Below, one piece after another: positions 51,201 to 62,900 of a stretch of 64,000 bases of DNA. The notes beneath the pieces are model-generated. The model was not told the origin of the DNA. It did not search any database and was given only the letters and a program-made list of their open reading frames with translations. Numbering within the stretch: the stretch's first letter is position 1; each line of letters begins with the position of its first letter. The position numbers and the translations under genes were made by a program. The stretch is from Heterotrichella gracilis (Eukaryota > Sar > Xanthophyceae > Tribonematales > Xanthonemataceae): positions 1-64,000 of the forward strand of contig JAULBX010001003.1 in NCBI GenBank assembly GCA_032358255.1, written 5' to 3'.

Positions 51201-51468
51201 GCTGCTGGGTTGGCTGTGGGCCCTGTGGACATTTGCAAGGATGATATGGATGCATGCAGAAGTCAAGTGGCTGGTGTGACACTGTCTAGGGATGCCAGAG
51301 TGACACACCCGCTGGTTAACGAATCCGGCTTGCCAGTTGCACCAGTTGCAAAGACTAGGCAGGCACTAGCGTGCATTTCCTAGTGTTAGCTAGATGCAAA
51401 CGTTTACCTGCGGGTGGCTCCTGCTTCACTTCAACCGCCTCCTTAGGAGGCTCTGATGCTTCTGTCAT
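48273..51468 (-). CDS. MCRS1-like FHA-domain protein (microspherule protein 1 family)
   Basis: Exons seen from 3' to 5': 48273-48479, 48682-48820, 49081-49292, 49471 to about 49690, 49980-50315, 50653-50738, 50908-50997, 51136-51222 and 51408 to about 51468. The C-terminal half is an FHA domain of the MCRS1 kind: RYLLKRTTVTLGRST, then KVDVDLSIEGEEGAKVSRNQARLFF, and DGRFHLHNTGRRPLRVNGQ. These parallel human YLMRSREITLGRAT, IDVDLSLEGPAWKISRKQG and EGRRPIYIDG. Ahead of it are an acidic and Lys-rich disordered region and a helical stretch (KEQQLQQRVGQIEQLYRVYQ) before EYWGVLEALR. Animal MCRS1 is a subunit of the INO80 remodeller and the NSL acetyltransferase complex, so a nuclear role is likely. 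The intron after 50653 uses a GC donor (CCAG|gcaagt). The middle exon near 49690 does not yet join in phase to 49980, so a small exon is missing. The start (ATG at 51468) is provisional. The stop TAG lies inside a CCCTAGG word. Confidence 0.78.
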
Positions 51469-53993
51469 CGGTGCAACCTCTCTAGTAACCCTGATTGATG
51501 GTTGTGTGGTGTCACCAGCTGCTGTGACACCAGCTGCTGTGCAGTTGTACGTCGCACAAAGCTGTTCAGAGATGGGCGAGGATGGAATGCACAGCCTTAC
51601 GGTTTATATTTTGGTATATGTAACACGCCGCGGTGGAAGACTGTGTCTTGACGTGTATCTACTGCTGAATTGAACGAAGAAGAGACAAAACCAGACAAAA
51701 CCCTTGTCACGCTATATGCATGCATTGATGGCCCTGAAATACTATTTATTTATCGGTCCCGCGTATTCCAAACACTCGGGTGCAAGGCTGTCAAGGCAAA
51801 GCTGTCAAAGGCTTTCCCTGCACAGCAACTCTGTGCAGCAACTTGCCACAGACCTTCCACCTGCCCAACATAGTTGGTGCTGAAAGGGTATTTGAAGTTT
51901 GTGACGCAGTTTAGGTCAGCCACCACATGGATCACTAGCCACAACAACTGCGCTGCCACCCTTGCGGCTTTCGGTGTACCGTACACTGAAACCACCCCTC
52001 TTCGTGTTTTGAAGCTTACAATAGTCCTCCACTGTTGGCTCCGTGCTGTGAAGGACACCATGGGGGTTGGCCCAATCACCCACCTGTACGTCACACTTCG
52101 GCGGGGGCTGCAGGGCGTACGGGCTGACCAAAAGCGGATAGTGAAGGCACTGGGCCTAAGATACAGGATGCACACTGTGCAGAGGCCGAACCACTCTTCG
52201 ACACGCGGTGCAGTGTACAAGGTAGGGCGTGCATTGGCAGCAGCCTTTTATGATGCATGCATATACCCAGCACTGCTGCGTTCACATCACAACGCCCCAA
52301 CGTGGACACAAGTACCAACTGTGTACTCCGTACAAGGTTGTGAAGCACTGAATGCAGTGTGAGTCCTAGCGGGTGCGAAGCACTCTGCCCAAGTAGACTG
52401 GGAGCCCTGGAGTGGTGCTCATCAGCAGCCCCAGTTGCATGCACAAGGCCAGTGACACCTCCTTAGGCCTGTATTCACCCACCTTCAAGGATATACCGTT
52501 GAAATTTTCACTGATAACCCACCACAGCACGCGAGGTTGGTAATTTACTATGTGACTTGGGCACAGGTGCGGCACCTCTTAGACTTGGAGACTGACGAGA
52601 TGCGGGCAGCGAGGCTCATCAGGGAGGCGCACGCGTCCCGACTGCGGCCGCCCATTGTGGTCACGCACTCCCACCCGCAGGAGCAGCCAGCGCCAATAGC
52701 ACCAGCCGCAGCTGCAGCGGACACAGCGGCAGAGCGACGACTGCAGCAGCAATAGCATGGGCTTGTCCCCAGCGGTTCAGTGGGCGCCTTATCCTGCCCA
52801 TGCCTGGGCCCATGCAGCAGTTGGCAGGAGCATGGTGACGTAGGGCAGCGGTGTGAGCACCATCGTTTTTTAGCGTTAGGGTTTGTTTTAGGGTTTCAAC
52901 ACCATTTCTCGGTTGGCTAGCCAAAAACTTGGGTACTAGTCAAATCACGCCCAGTCATTGAGTCACAAGTTGTATGACTTATAACTGTGGCTGATTTACA
53001 TATGTGAGTGTCAATGTGGCACTTGTGCCTATTCATAGTTTGGAAAACAGGTGGTCTGCACCTTAGCCACCATGGTATTTGTTCTCAATTTTGATAACAA
53101 GATTAATCCTTGCTCCTGAGTGGCGGCTTCCCTGTGGCCTTGGGCTTGCCATTGCTTTGGGGTATTCATGACAGACTTTCAAAGATAGAGTGCACAACCT
53201 GTGAGCCTGATTGTGTATACGTTATGAAGTGTAATAATTGCACTGCGGCATGTTCCCTCGTGTGTCGCAGCGCCCGTCAGCGGCACGCACACTGTAGCGG
53301 TATTGCAGTCAATACAGCAAGCCACTGCTACTCAGGCGGCCGCAACTTACCCACATGTACAGAGGGCTGCCCTAATGTTGTTGTGGACAGGTCCAACACT
53401 TGGGACTCCCGCCGAGCCGCGCAGTAAAAACTTTTAAACTCTAAGCAAGATATTGGGCCCTTCCCGTGCAAGACTATACAAAAGGCCATGCTGTACAGCG
53501 GTGCCTACACCTACACTTGAAGAGCTGCTGGCCACCGGTTGGCGGGTGGAGTGAAACCCTACAGGTGAAACCCTATCAAGGCCAGGCTGGGGGAAACACG
53601 TGTGCCTCTGCTTACGGTACCCTTCCACGCACCGCTGCATCTCCACCAAAGTGCAACAAGAAAGCCCAACACTCCCCTCGCAGTCCTTTTCTTCCACAAG
53701 GCACACGCACGGAATTGCACTGCCGTGCTTGTTGGCCTTATCTTGACCGGTCACCGGCCTCGCCAACGTGCACTACCCCATACGAAAGGCCGTGGGTTCC
53801 TTACCCTCACAAGATCACCCCCCTCTTACGGTGCCCTAGCGGCAACATGGTAGTCGCGAGCTGCGCTGACGTGGTCTTAAGCCCCCCCCAGCCGTCCCCC
53901 TCCACAGTACTGGTGGAGGGTTGTCGCCTTGCCCTGCAACGCATGCATATACCCCACCACCCGACCAGGGCCCAGTAGGCCGCGCGTGCAGCC
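51469..53993. other. Large divergent intergenic region with unexplained open frames
   Basis: About 2.5 kb between the divergent MCRS1-like and TOR genes. It should hold both promoters and perhaps 5' exons of either gene. Candidate coding pieces are a plus-strand stretch at 52567-52755 (VRHLLDLETDEMRAARLIREA, preceded by a good acceptor, ggcacag), a 163-codon plus-strand ORF at 51874-52362, and minus-strand stretches at 52366-52548 and 51916-52131. None matches a family I know, and they do not join into one gene. It could include a decayed mobile element or a fast-evolving gene. Confidence 0.35.
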
Positions 53994-56900
53994 ATGTCGA
54001 CGATACACCAGATGATGTATGCAGGGACTAACATCCGGAGGCCGTCTAGTGTGGGCCCCACGGAGCACCAGGGCGCCCGGTCAGCGACCCTGGTGCAGAT
54101 CCTGAGTGACATCAGCCGACCGGGGAGCCTGGATAGGCGGAGGGAGGGGGAGCGGGCCCTGAAGGAGTACTGCGAGGCCGAGATACGGGAGCTCATGGGC
54201 GAGGCGCTGACCCGGTTTCTGGAGGAGCTGCGGAAGCGGATCCGGGGGCTGATTGCCAGGTGGGAGTGGCATGCATGCGGTTGGCATCAACTGGCCCAGT
54301 GAAGAGGGTGCCATAAGTGCTGTATGCTGCTGTGTTCCAACTGCACTCACGATGGTGTCTTTCCAGCTGCACAACGCAAGTGAATTCCCTTTGGTCAAAC
54401 GCCACAGTGGTGCGCATCTGCCAATCCCCCCTTGGCTCAAGCCTAGGCTAAACCTGGTGCAACCCCGTGTGCAGTGCTGACCAGAATGAGCGGCTGGGTG
54501 GCGTGCTTGCCATTGACGAGCTGGTTGACGTTAAGGTAGGTTCACCCCCCTTGCACCACCTCCTCCACCCCAGGAGATACAACACATGCATATGCCACCC
54601 GCAAGGCCCCGCCCATGCCCCCATCACCCCACCCATGTGCAACCATGCACGGGAAATTGCCTCACAAAGTCAACGCAATGATTGGAAAAACAGAGAAAAC
54701 GCAAACTCCCCATAGCAATCTCTCACCGCTCACGCCGCAATTCCACCCCTGGTCAAAACCCGACACACACAAACCCTCCCTTCTCTTTCCCCCCCCTTGG
54801 AACCTGACCACTCCCCCTCTGTGGTACCAGATGCTGGGTGAAAGCTCCGCCAGCATCAAGGCCTTTGCAGATGCGCTGCTCCAGGTGTTTGACTTCCCCT
54901 CCACAGACCCCACAACCCTAGAGGTGGCGGCCAAAACCCTAGGCCACATTGTGCGGGCGGGCGCGGCGCTGGCAGCGGACGTGGTGGAGGAATATGTACG
55001 TGCTCATGCAATAAGCCTGTACATATGCACTTGAACATGCACCAGTGGGCAGCATGCCAGTCACATCTGCAAGCTCATGCCTTGCATGGCTGGGTGGAGG
55101 GGCATGGTGTGCTAGGGTTGCAAGGCGGTGTAGTACACATAAGCAGCTTGGAGAGCACTTAAGGATTTCAACCCCAGACAGGCATCACAACCGCACCCAC
55201 GTGTGCAAACATGGCCCACGCCCCGTCACACACACGCACAGGCCACGCTTGCACTGTTGCCCAAGATGCAACTCGTGTCCTATGCAACCACATGTGCACA
55301 CCCAGGTGTACCCATGTGCACCCACATGCACAACATGAATGCGCCCAAGCTCGCCCATATGCACACCCACATGTACCCAAATGCACCCTCTCACCAGCCT
55401 GTGCACACCCACGCCAGGTGCACATCTCGGTTGAGTGGCTCCAGTCCAGCGACAAGCAGCAGCAGCGCTACTCCGCTGTCCTCATCCTGCGGGAGCTGGC
55501 GGAGAATGCACCCGCCATTTTCAACATCCACGTCAAGCTGTTCATTGAGGTCATCTGGGCGGGGCTCAGGGACAGCAAGCTGCAAGTGAGGGAGGCGTCG
55601 GTGGCGGCGCTGAGGGTGCGTGGCTGGAAAAACCCTAATGGGAGAAACCCTGAGGGAGTATTCAAGTAGGAGGCTCTGCGGGGGGCACCATGGATGGCGT
55701 ATGGGGCTGCATGTGGTTGAGTACTTCTTTGCAGACTACTCATGCCTCATGCCGTACTATATCATGTTGCTTGCATGCAATCCACCAACATGGTCAGATG
55801 AGCAATAAACCCCGAGATTTTGCGCCGACGCACTCTGCCTTGACAACCTATCTACCACTTTAGGATGCCGTAAGGTTCTTATCTCTGCCTACAGCAGGAC
55901 ACGCCACACACCCTCCCCCTTCCCTAGGCACACACCCCTTTACATGCTGCACACATCCCCTGAATCCCCCACCCCCCTCCCTCCCGCAGGCCTGCCTTGT
56001 GCTGGTTGAGCAGCGCGAGACTCGGTACCGCGTGCAGTGGTACTACCGACTGTTTGAGGAGACGCGCCTGGGGCTCATCCGCCCCGCATTCCCAGAGGCG
56101 GTGCACGGGTCGCTGCTGGCGCTGGGGGAGCTGCTCAACCACACCGGTGAGGAAATGGCCTTTTGGGGGGAGGGGTGTTGGTAGGGTTTGGCGGAGGGTT
56201 TCGGAGGTTTAGGGCATGGCATGGTGCTGGGGGAGCTGCTCAATTACATTGGCGATGGTGTGTTATGCAAGCAAGTACGTTCCAGCATGACAGCTGGAGA
56301 ATACGTGGCCATTACTACACCGCGTTCAAAACCTGCTCAGATTGAAAACCCTAAACCCTAATCGTTCCCTCTGCAGGCGAGTTCATGCTTGCCCGCTACC
56401 GCGAGGTGGTTGAGACTGTGCTCAAATTCAAGGATGCCAAGGACAAGATGATCCGCAAGGCGGTGGTGGCGCTGCTGCCGCGCCTGGCGGGATTTGCACC
56501 CGAGCGCTTTGCCAGCACCTACCTTGCAACCGCCATCCAGCACCTACTCAATGTGCTGAAGAACCCGGTGGAGAGGGGGCCAGGTGGGTGTCTAGGGTTT
56601 GGGAGAACGATTAGGGTTTAGGGTTTGCCAGCACCTACTTTGCCACCGCCATCCAGCACCTGCTCAATGTGCTGAAGAACCTGGTGGAGCGGGGGCCAGG
56701 TGGGCCTAGGCTTTAGGGTTTGGGAGCATTTTTAGGGTTTGGGGTTTGTCAGGGATGGGGAGTGGACCAGGTGGGTGGGGTGTTAGATTAACCCTTAGGG
56801 AGGGTGTCATAGGGCTGTACATATTGAAGAGCAACGAAGGATGTGAATAGAGGGCCAGATGGACGGGGGTTGTCCGCAGCAAATACAACCATTCCAGCAG

Positions 56901-59900
56901 TCCCTGTGGTGGAGCAACCCATCAGTGCGCACTTCCCCTTCCTCCCCCCACCCCACCCGCAACCTTCCTGGCCCTGGGAGACATGGCCAGTTGGACAGGG
57001 GTTGCCCGCAGCACATATAATCTGCGGTGAAGCATATCATCAGTGTGCACTCACCCTTTATACCATACCTCACCATTTTCCACCCCACCCGCAGCTTTCC
57101 TTGCGCTCGGAGACATGGCCATGTCGCTATCAGCGGTGCGCAGCGGACCAGCAGGCATGTCCCGCTCCCTGCCCGCCATCGCCGCACAGATCCGGGAGGC
57201 GGTGTCGGCAAAGGGCCGGGGGCGCGCCGCGTGCCCCGAGGCGCTGCAGTGCGTGGGGACCCTAGGCAGGGCTTTGGGGGCTGACTGGCTGCCCTACTGC
57301 AGCAGCCTGCTTGAGCCCATGATGCTGACGGGGCTGAGCGAGACGCTGGTCAAGGCACTGCATGTAAGGGTTGATGAGGGGTTTTGCTGGGGGTTTAAGG
57401 AGGTTACTTTTGGAGAGGGTTGCTGGTCAACATGCTGCAGGTGAATTTTATGTGTGCATGGGAAACCTTTACCTTAGTCCCGGCGTGCAACAGCGATTCC
57501 CATTCCTCCTGATTCTTCACACACACAAACCTAGCAGCCCACACCATCCGCACAGGCATCCCACCCACTTGCTCCCCTCCTCCCAACCCCAGGCGATAGT
57601 CGAGGCCCTCCCTGACCTTGTGCCTGTGGTGCGGGACTACCTGCTGGACCTGCTGTCGCTGGTGCTGGCGAGAAGACCATTCCTGCCAAACTCGCCCGCA
57701 GCAATGGTGCAGTCGCTGTCCTCCGCAGTGGTGCAAGGTAAGGGGTGGAAGGTGGGGAAGTGGGGACACATGAAGGTTGTAGCGGGGGGAGACAACCCAG
57801 AGACGCACCCTGGAACAGGGGTTTCAGTCCATGACATGTTGCTGTCGCCATGCTGGTGGTGCATATCAGGTTCATCCAGGATTTAGTTCCTGGACGAGAC
57901 TTTGAAAACAGTGGCATGTGCACATTTTCGCTAGTCCTTGCTAATCTCATCTCCCCCTCACACACTCACCCCTCTCCCCCCTTGCACCCAACCCACAGGG
58001 GAGGTCCAGGGCCCTGCCCTCACCAAGCTGGCCCTCCAGACCCTGGGCACATTCGACTTCACCCCATACTCCCTCTTGGAGTTTGTGCGGGACCACGTGT
58101 CCCCCTACCTAGACGACCCTGATTCATCCATTCGCAAGGCGGCGGCGCTGGGTGGGGTGCATGTGGTCGAGCGCCACATCATGGCGCACACCGGCAGGGG
58201 GAGCAATGGGGGGCTGCTGGTGGGGGGTGGGGGGCAGGTGGCCAATGGGTACCAGGGGGTGACGGCCATGCAGCACAGGACCATTGACAAGGTGGGTGGC
58301 GGGGATGGGGGTGCAGAGGAGGAACTTAGGGTGGGTAGTTTGCCTCAAATGCCAAGAGTTACGTGGATTTGAAGAGCCACGATTTGCCAGTATGTACTTA
58401 ACACACTGGACTATCATGACCCTATGTTTTGTGCACCGTCTGTGTTGGATAAAGCTACAGATACCCATAATCCTACCTTTTCCTTGCGCAGATTGTTTCC
58501 CGCCTGCTCATGGCGGCAGTGGCCGACACCTCAACTGGGGTGCGGCGAACCATACTGGACGCCCTGCATGCCACATCAGCACTGGACAACCACCTGGCGC
58601 AGGCAGACTGGTAGGTGGCTGGGAAAACCTAGGGGAACCTTAGGAGAACCCTAGGGAACCTGTCTAGAGTGTGGATGAGGCCTCGAGATGTGTGGGGAGG
58701 TTGAATGGGCAGCTGACTGGTTGGCAGATGGACCATCTGAGATGGTGCATAGGGCTGGAGGCGGCTTGTGAAGGATAGGATTGCGTGGTGTGGCGCCACC
58801 ATTGCGGCTGCATCCCAAATGTTCTCCATAGGTTCTGTACGCCGCAGCCATAACCCCTAAGCAGGGCTTTAACACGCCAGTTAGATTTTCCCCTCTCCCA
58901 CATCCCCTCCCCACCTTTCCTGCAGCCTGCGCTCCCTGTTTGTGACCCTGAACGACGAGGCGGTCACTGTGCGCGCCCTGGCTGTGGTGCTGGCTGGCCG
59001 CCTGGCGGTGGCCAATCCCGCCTACGTCATGCCCGCGCTGCGCCGCCACCTCATGCAGCTGCTGTCTGACATGGAGCACTCGCCGGACTCAAGGCACAGG
59101 GAAGGTGAGGGTGTGCTAGGGTTTTGGGGTAGGGTTTGCTTGGGTTGGGGGTTCCATGCAGCTGCTGTCAGACATGGAGCGCTTACTGGACTCCAGGCAC
59201 AGGGAAGGTGAGGGTTTTGCTAGGGCCTGGGTAGGGTTTAGGATAGATGCTGACATGCATACACCGAAGTTGGTGTAGTGGGGTTTTAGGCATTAGGCTG
59301 GGCAACCTGCTAGGCTGCCGCGCCGTAAGTCTTAACCCTAATTGTCGAACCCTGACCCCTAAACCCAAAGCACCCCCCCTACTCACAGAGTCGACCTACC
59401 TGCTGGGATGCCTCATCTTAGATTTTAAAATCTAAACCGCAAACCTATAATTGCCCCCCCTTCCCGCAGAGTCCGCCTACCTGCTTGGCTGCCTCATCCT
59501 GCACTGCCCGCGCCTGGTGCTGCCCTATGTGGACCCCATATGGAGCGCGCTGGTGGCAAAATTGAGGGCCGCGGCGCAGGCCTCGCCCCCCGCAAATGCG
59601 TCCCAAATGCCGGCAATGCAGGGGGCGCAGCAGCAGGGGCAGCAGCAGGTCCAGCCAGGGGGGCAACAAAAGGCAATCGCGCAGGTGAGCAGGGGAGGGT
59701 GGGGCGTTCTGACAGGCTTTTCTTTGCATACATTTTTTCTTTCGCAGGGGCACCTTTTTTGCTTCTTGCTAACTGCAGCCAAGAAGGCATTTCTCACTAT
59801 CAATCCGTGCAATTTTGTGGCTGGATTCCCCCGTTTTTATTCTGTACTCGCCCTGAGCCCAATTCCTCCTCTGCCTCCCCACCAAAACCCTAAATCCCAC

Positions 59901-62900
59901 GCAGGCGGGCGACGAGAGCGCGGTGGTTGCCTCGGTCCTGGCCACAACCGGCGAGCTGGCGCGCGTGGCGGGGGCCGCCCTGCGTGGCAAGGTGAACGAC
60001 ATTTTCCCGCTCATCATCGACGCCATCCAAGATCCCGTCAACAGCCACAAGCGCCTGGTGGGGGTGACCACGTTGGGGCAGCTGGTGGAAAGCACGGGGG
60101 TGGTGGTGGCGCCCTACAGCGCCTATCCGCAGTTGCTGGGGCTGCTGCTGCGGATGCTGAACGAGGGCATGCCCAAGGTCAGGCGGGAGGTGATGAAGGT
60201 GAGCGTAGGAATTAGGGTTTGGATTAGGGTTGAGGTCCGGTTTAACGTTGGGGTTCAGACCTGTAGGGAACGGCAAACGAGGTGGTTGCTTGGGCTTGCA
60301 TGTGGATTCCTCTGCTCTTACATTTACAGTGTACTTCTTTCCCTTGTGTCTGGATATGTGGGATTGGTGTGTGTAATTGGGGAAAAGTTGGCGGGAAGGA
60401 GGCTGCATACACCTGAGCATGCAGCAATGCGCCCGAGCACACAACCCGCCACCTGAAATCTCCCGCATTCCGCAGGTGCTGGGCATCATCGGCGCACTGG
60501 ACCCCCACACCCACAAGATGAACCAGGCCAACCTCACGGGTGAAGGCGTGCTGGAGCGGGAGGGGGTGCGGCCGCAGCGCCCGGGCCACACCGCCAACAC
60601 CATGCAACCAGTACAAGGAACCCTAGGAACCCTGCCGGAAGACCCTGGGGTTGACCTCCTGCCCAGCGCAGGCTTGACCACCAATTCAGAGGACTATTAC
60701 TCCACTGTGGCCATCAACGCGCTCATGCGGCTGCTGAGGGATGGGTCGATGTCTAGTGTGCACGACGCCATCGTGACCGCGCTGTTCAAGATCTTTGAGT
60801 CCATGTCGATGTCGTGCGTGCCCTACCTGCCGAAGGTGAGGCGGGGCAGAACCATAAAACCCTACAGTGTATTCTTGCCAATCCGCAGGTTGACTGTTGA
60901 AGGTTCATATGGATGTTGGGTGCACTGTACCAGGCAACATAAGTAACTTCAGACCAAATTGACAAAAGGAGAGCCATTTCACGGCAATGAATGGCTCAGC
61001 AGCATTGGGTCACTCTAGTGCGTTGGCCGTGAGCACAACCCAACCGTCCCAACCCACCTGACACCTCGCTCCCTTCCATCTCCCCTCTGAACACAAACCC
61101 ACCCACCCGCAGGTCATGCCCGTGCTGTTCGGCGTGATCCGCGCCTCTGGCGACCTCCTACGCGTGTACCTGTTTGCCCAGCTCACCTCCCTTGTTGGCC
61201 TGCTGCGCCAGCACATGCGCAAGTACCTGCCGGACCTGCTGCACCTGGTGCACGTCTACTGGTCGCCGCACTGCCCGCCCTCGCTGCTGCACAACCTGCT
61301 GCAGCTGCTGTCGGCGCTGTCAGGTGCGTGGGGTAATGGGTAGGGTTTTGGAGGGGTATTGCGTAGGATATGAGTGTGGTTGGGGAATCTGCTGCAGCTG
61401 CTGTCAGGTGGGTGGAGTGGAGGTGTGGGAGGGTTTGGGAGGAGCTGGGTAGGTTGGGCAGGGTTTGCGTAGGTGATGCGCAACCCGCTGCAGCTGCTGT
61501 CAATGTCACTGGGTGTGCGGACTTTTGGGGCAGGGGTTGGGCAGGTTCTTTTTGGGAGGGTTTTCATCCGGCTCAAATCTCCCTACGTTAACCGCACAAA
61601 TCCCCCTCCCTCACCCCACAGTCTGCCTGCGCGATGACTTCCGCCCTTTTCTCCCCGACCTGCTGCCCAAGTTCATTTCCCTGTTCGGCGACGCGGAGCG
61701 CAGCGGGCACTACGACATGGTGCGCGTGGCGCTTGGGGCGCTGGAGGCGCTGGGGCCATCGCTGGAGGAGCACTTGCACCTGCTCACGCCTACGCTCATG
61801 CGGATCGTGTCGCCAGGTAAAACCCTAAACCCTAGACTCTGGACCCTTAACATAGGCCTTAGGGGAGCACTTGCACCTGCTCACGCCCACGCTCATGCAG
61901 ATCGTGTCGCCAGGTAAACCCTAGACCCTGAACCCTAGGGGAGAACTGAAACCCCTGACTTCTAGAGGACGGCTGCTGGGTTCCTGGTAGGAGACTATCT
62001 GCATGTTAAAGTTGATGCAGATCATGGCGTTAGGTGAACCCTAAACCCTAGCCAGCTTGCCAAGCAGGTGGACGGAGCCAGACCACCTGGTGGCTCCAAA
62101 AACAATGCCCAGCATACCCCATGACACTCCCCCTCAGCTCCAACCCTAGTAACCCCCTTCCCTCCCATCTCCAGGCACCACCGCCGTCCCCCTTGAGATC
62201 CGCAAGGCCGCGCTGGGCTCCATGCGCCGCCTGCTACCGCGCATGCAGCTGTCGGGCCACGCATCGGCGGTGCTGCACCCCTTGCTTAGGGTTCTGGATG
62301 GTCCCCACGACGAGCTGCGCAAGGATACCCTGGACACTGTGTGCTCGCTGGCGCCGGCGGTGGGGGCGGACTTTGTCATCTTTGTGCCCACCATTCGCAA
62401 GGTGAGGGGGGTGGAACGGGTGGCTGGGGAGGGATTTGGTGCGATGGGGATGGTGGAGAATGTGTGTGCTCGCGGGGTGTGGCTGTGGGAGGGGAGGTCA
62501 TACTCAACACTGCATTTTTTGATCAGGTTTTTATAGCCCACCAGGGGACTGAGTCAGCGTAATAAGGGTGTAGTGCTCAATCCCTTTTTTCCCTGCTCCC
62601 AGATTGTGCAGCGCCACCGCCTGTCCCACGACCGCTTCAACCTGCTTGCCTCCAAGCTGCTCCTGTCAGAGCCCCCCTGCACCAGCGACGTGGAGGACTG
62701 GGAGGCGGCCAACGCGTGGATGGATGACCTCATCCCGCCTGATGCCGATGCCGCGCTCAGGCTGCTGGCGGAGCCGGCAGGTGGGTGGAAAGTACCCTAA
62801 TGCAGGGTTTAGGGTGTCTGGGGATATTACAATGCACATTTCTGGGGGGTGAACCCCATCTCAGGGTTTGGGGATGGCAATGGTTCATGATGCGGGTCCT

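Noticed and set aside
53466-53978. 170-codon plus-strand ORF just before TOR as a gene or TOR 5' exon
   Set aside because: It does not join in phase to the TOR start, and other TOR proteins begin near the ATG at 53994.
59451-60215. 254-codon plus-strand ORF as an independent protein
   Set aside because: It covers TOR exon 12, reads through the intron and continues out of phase in exon 13; the spliced TOR frame is far better supported.
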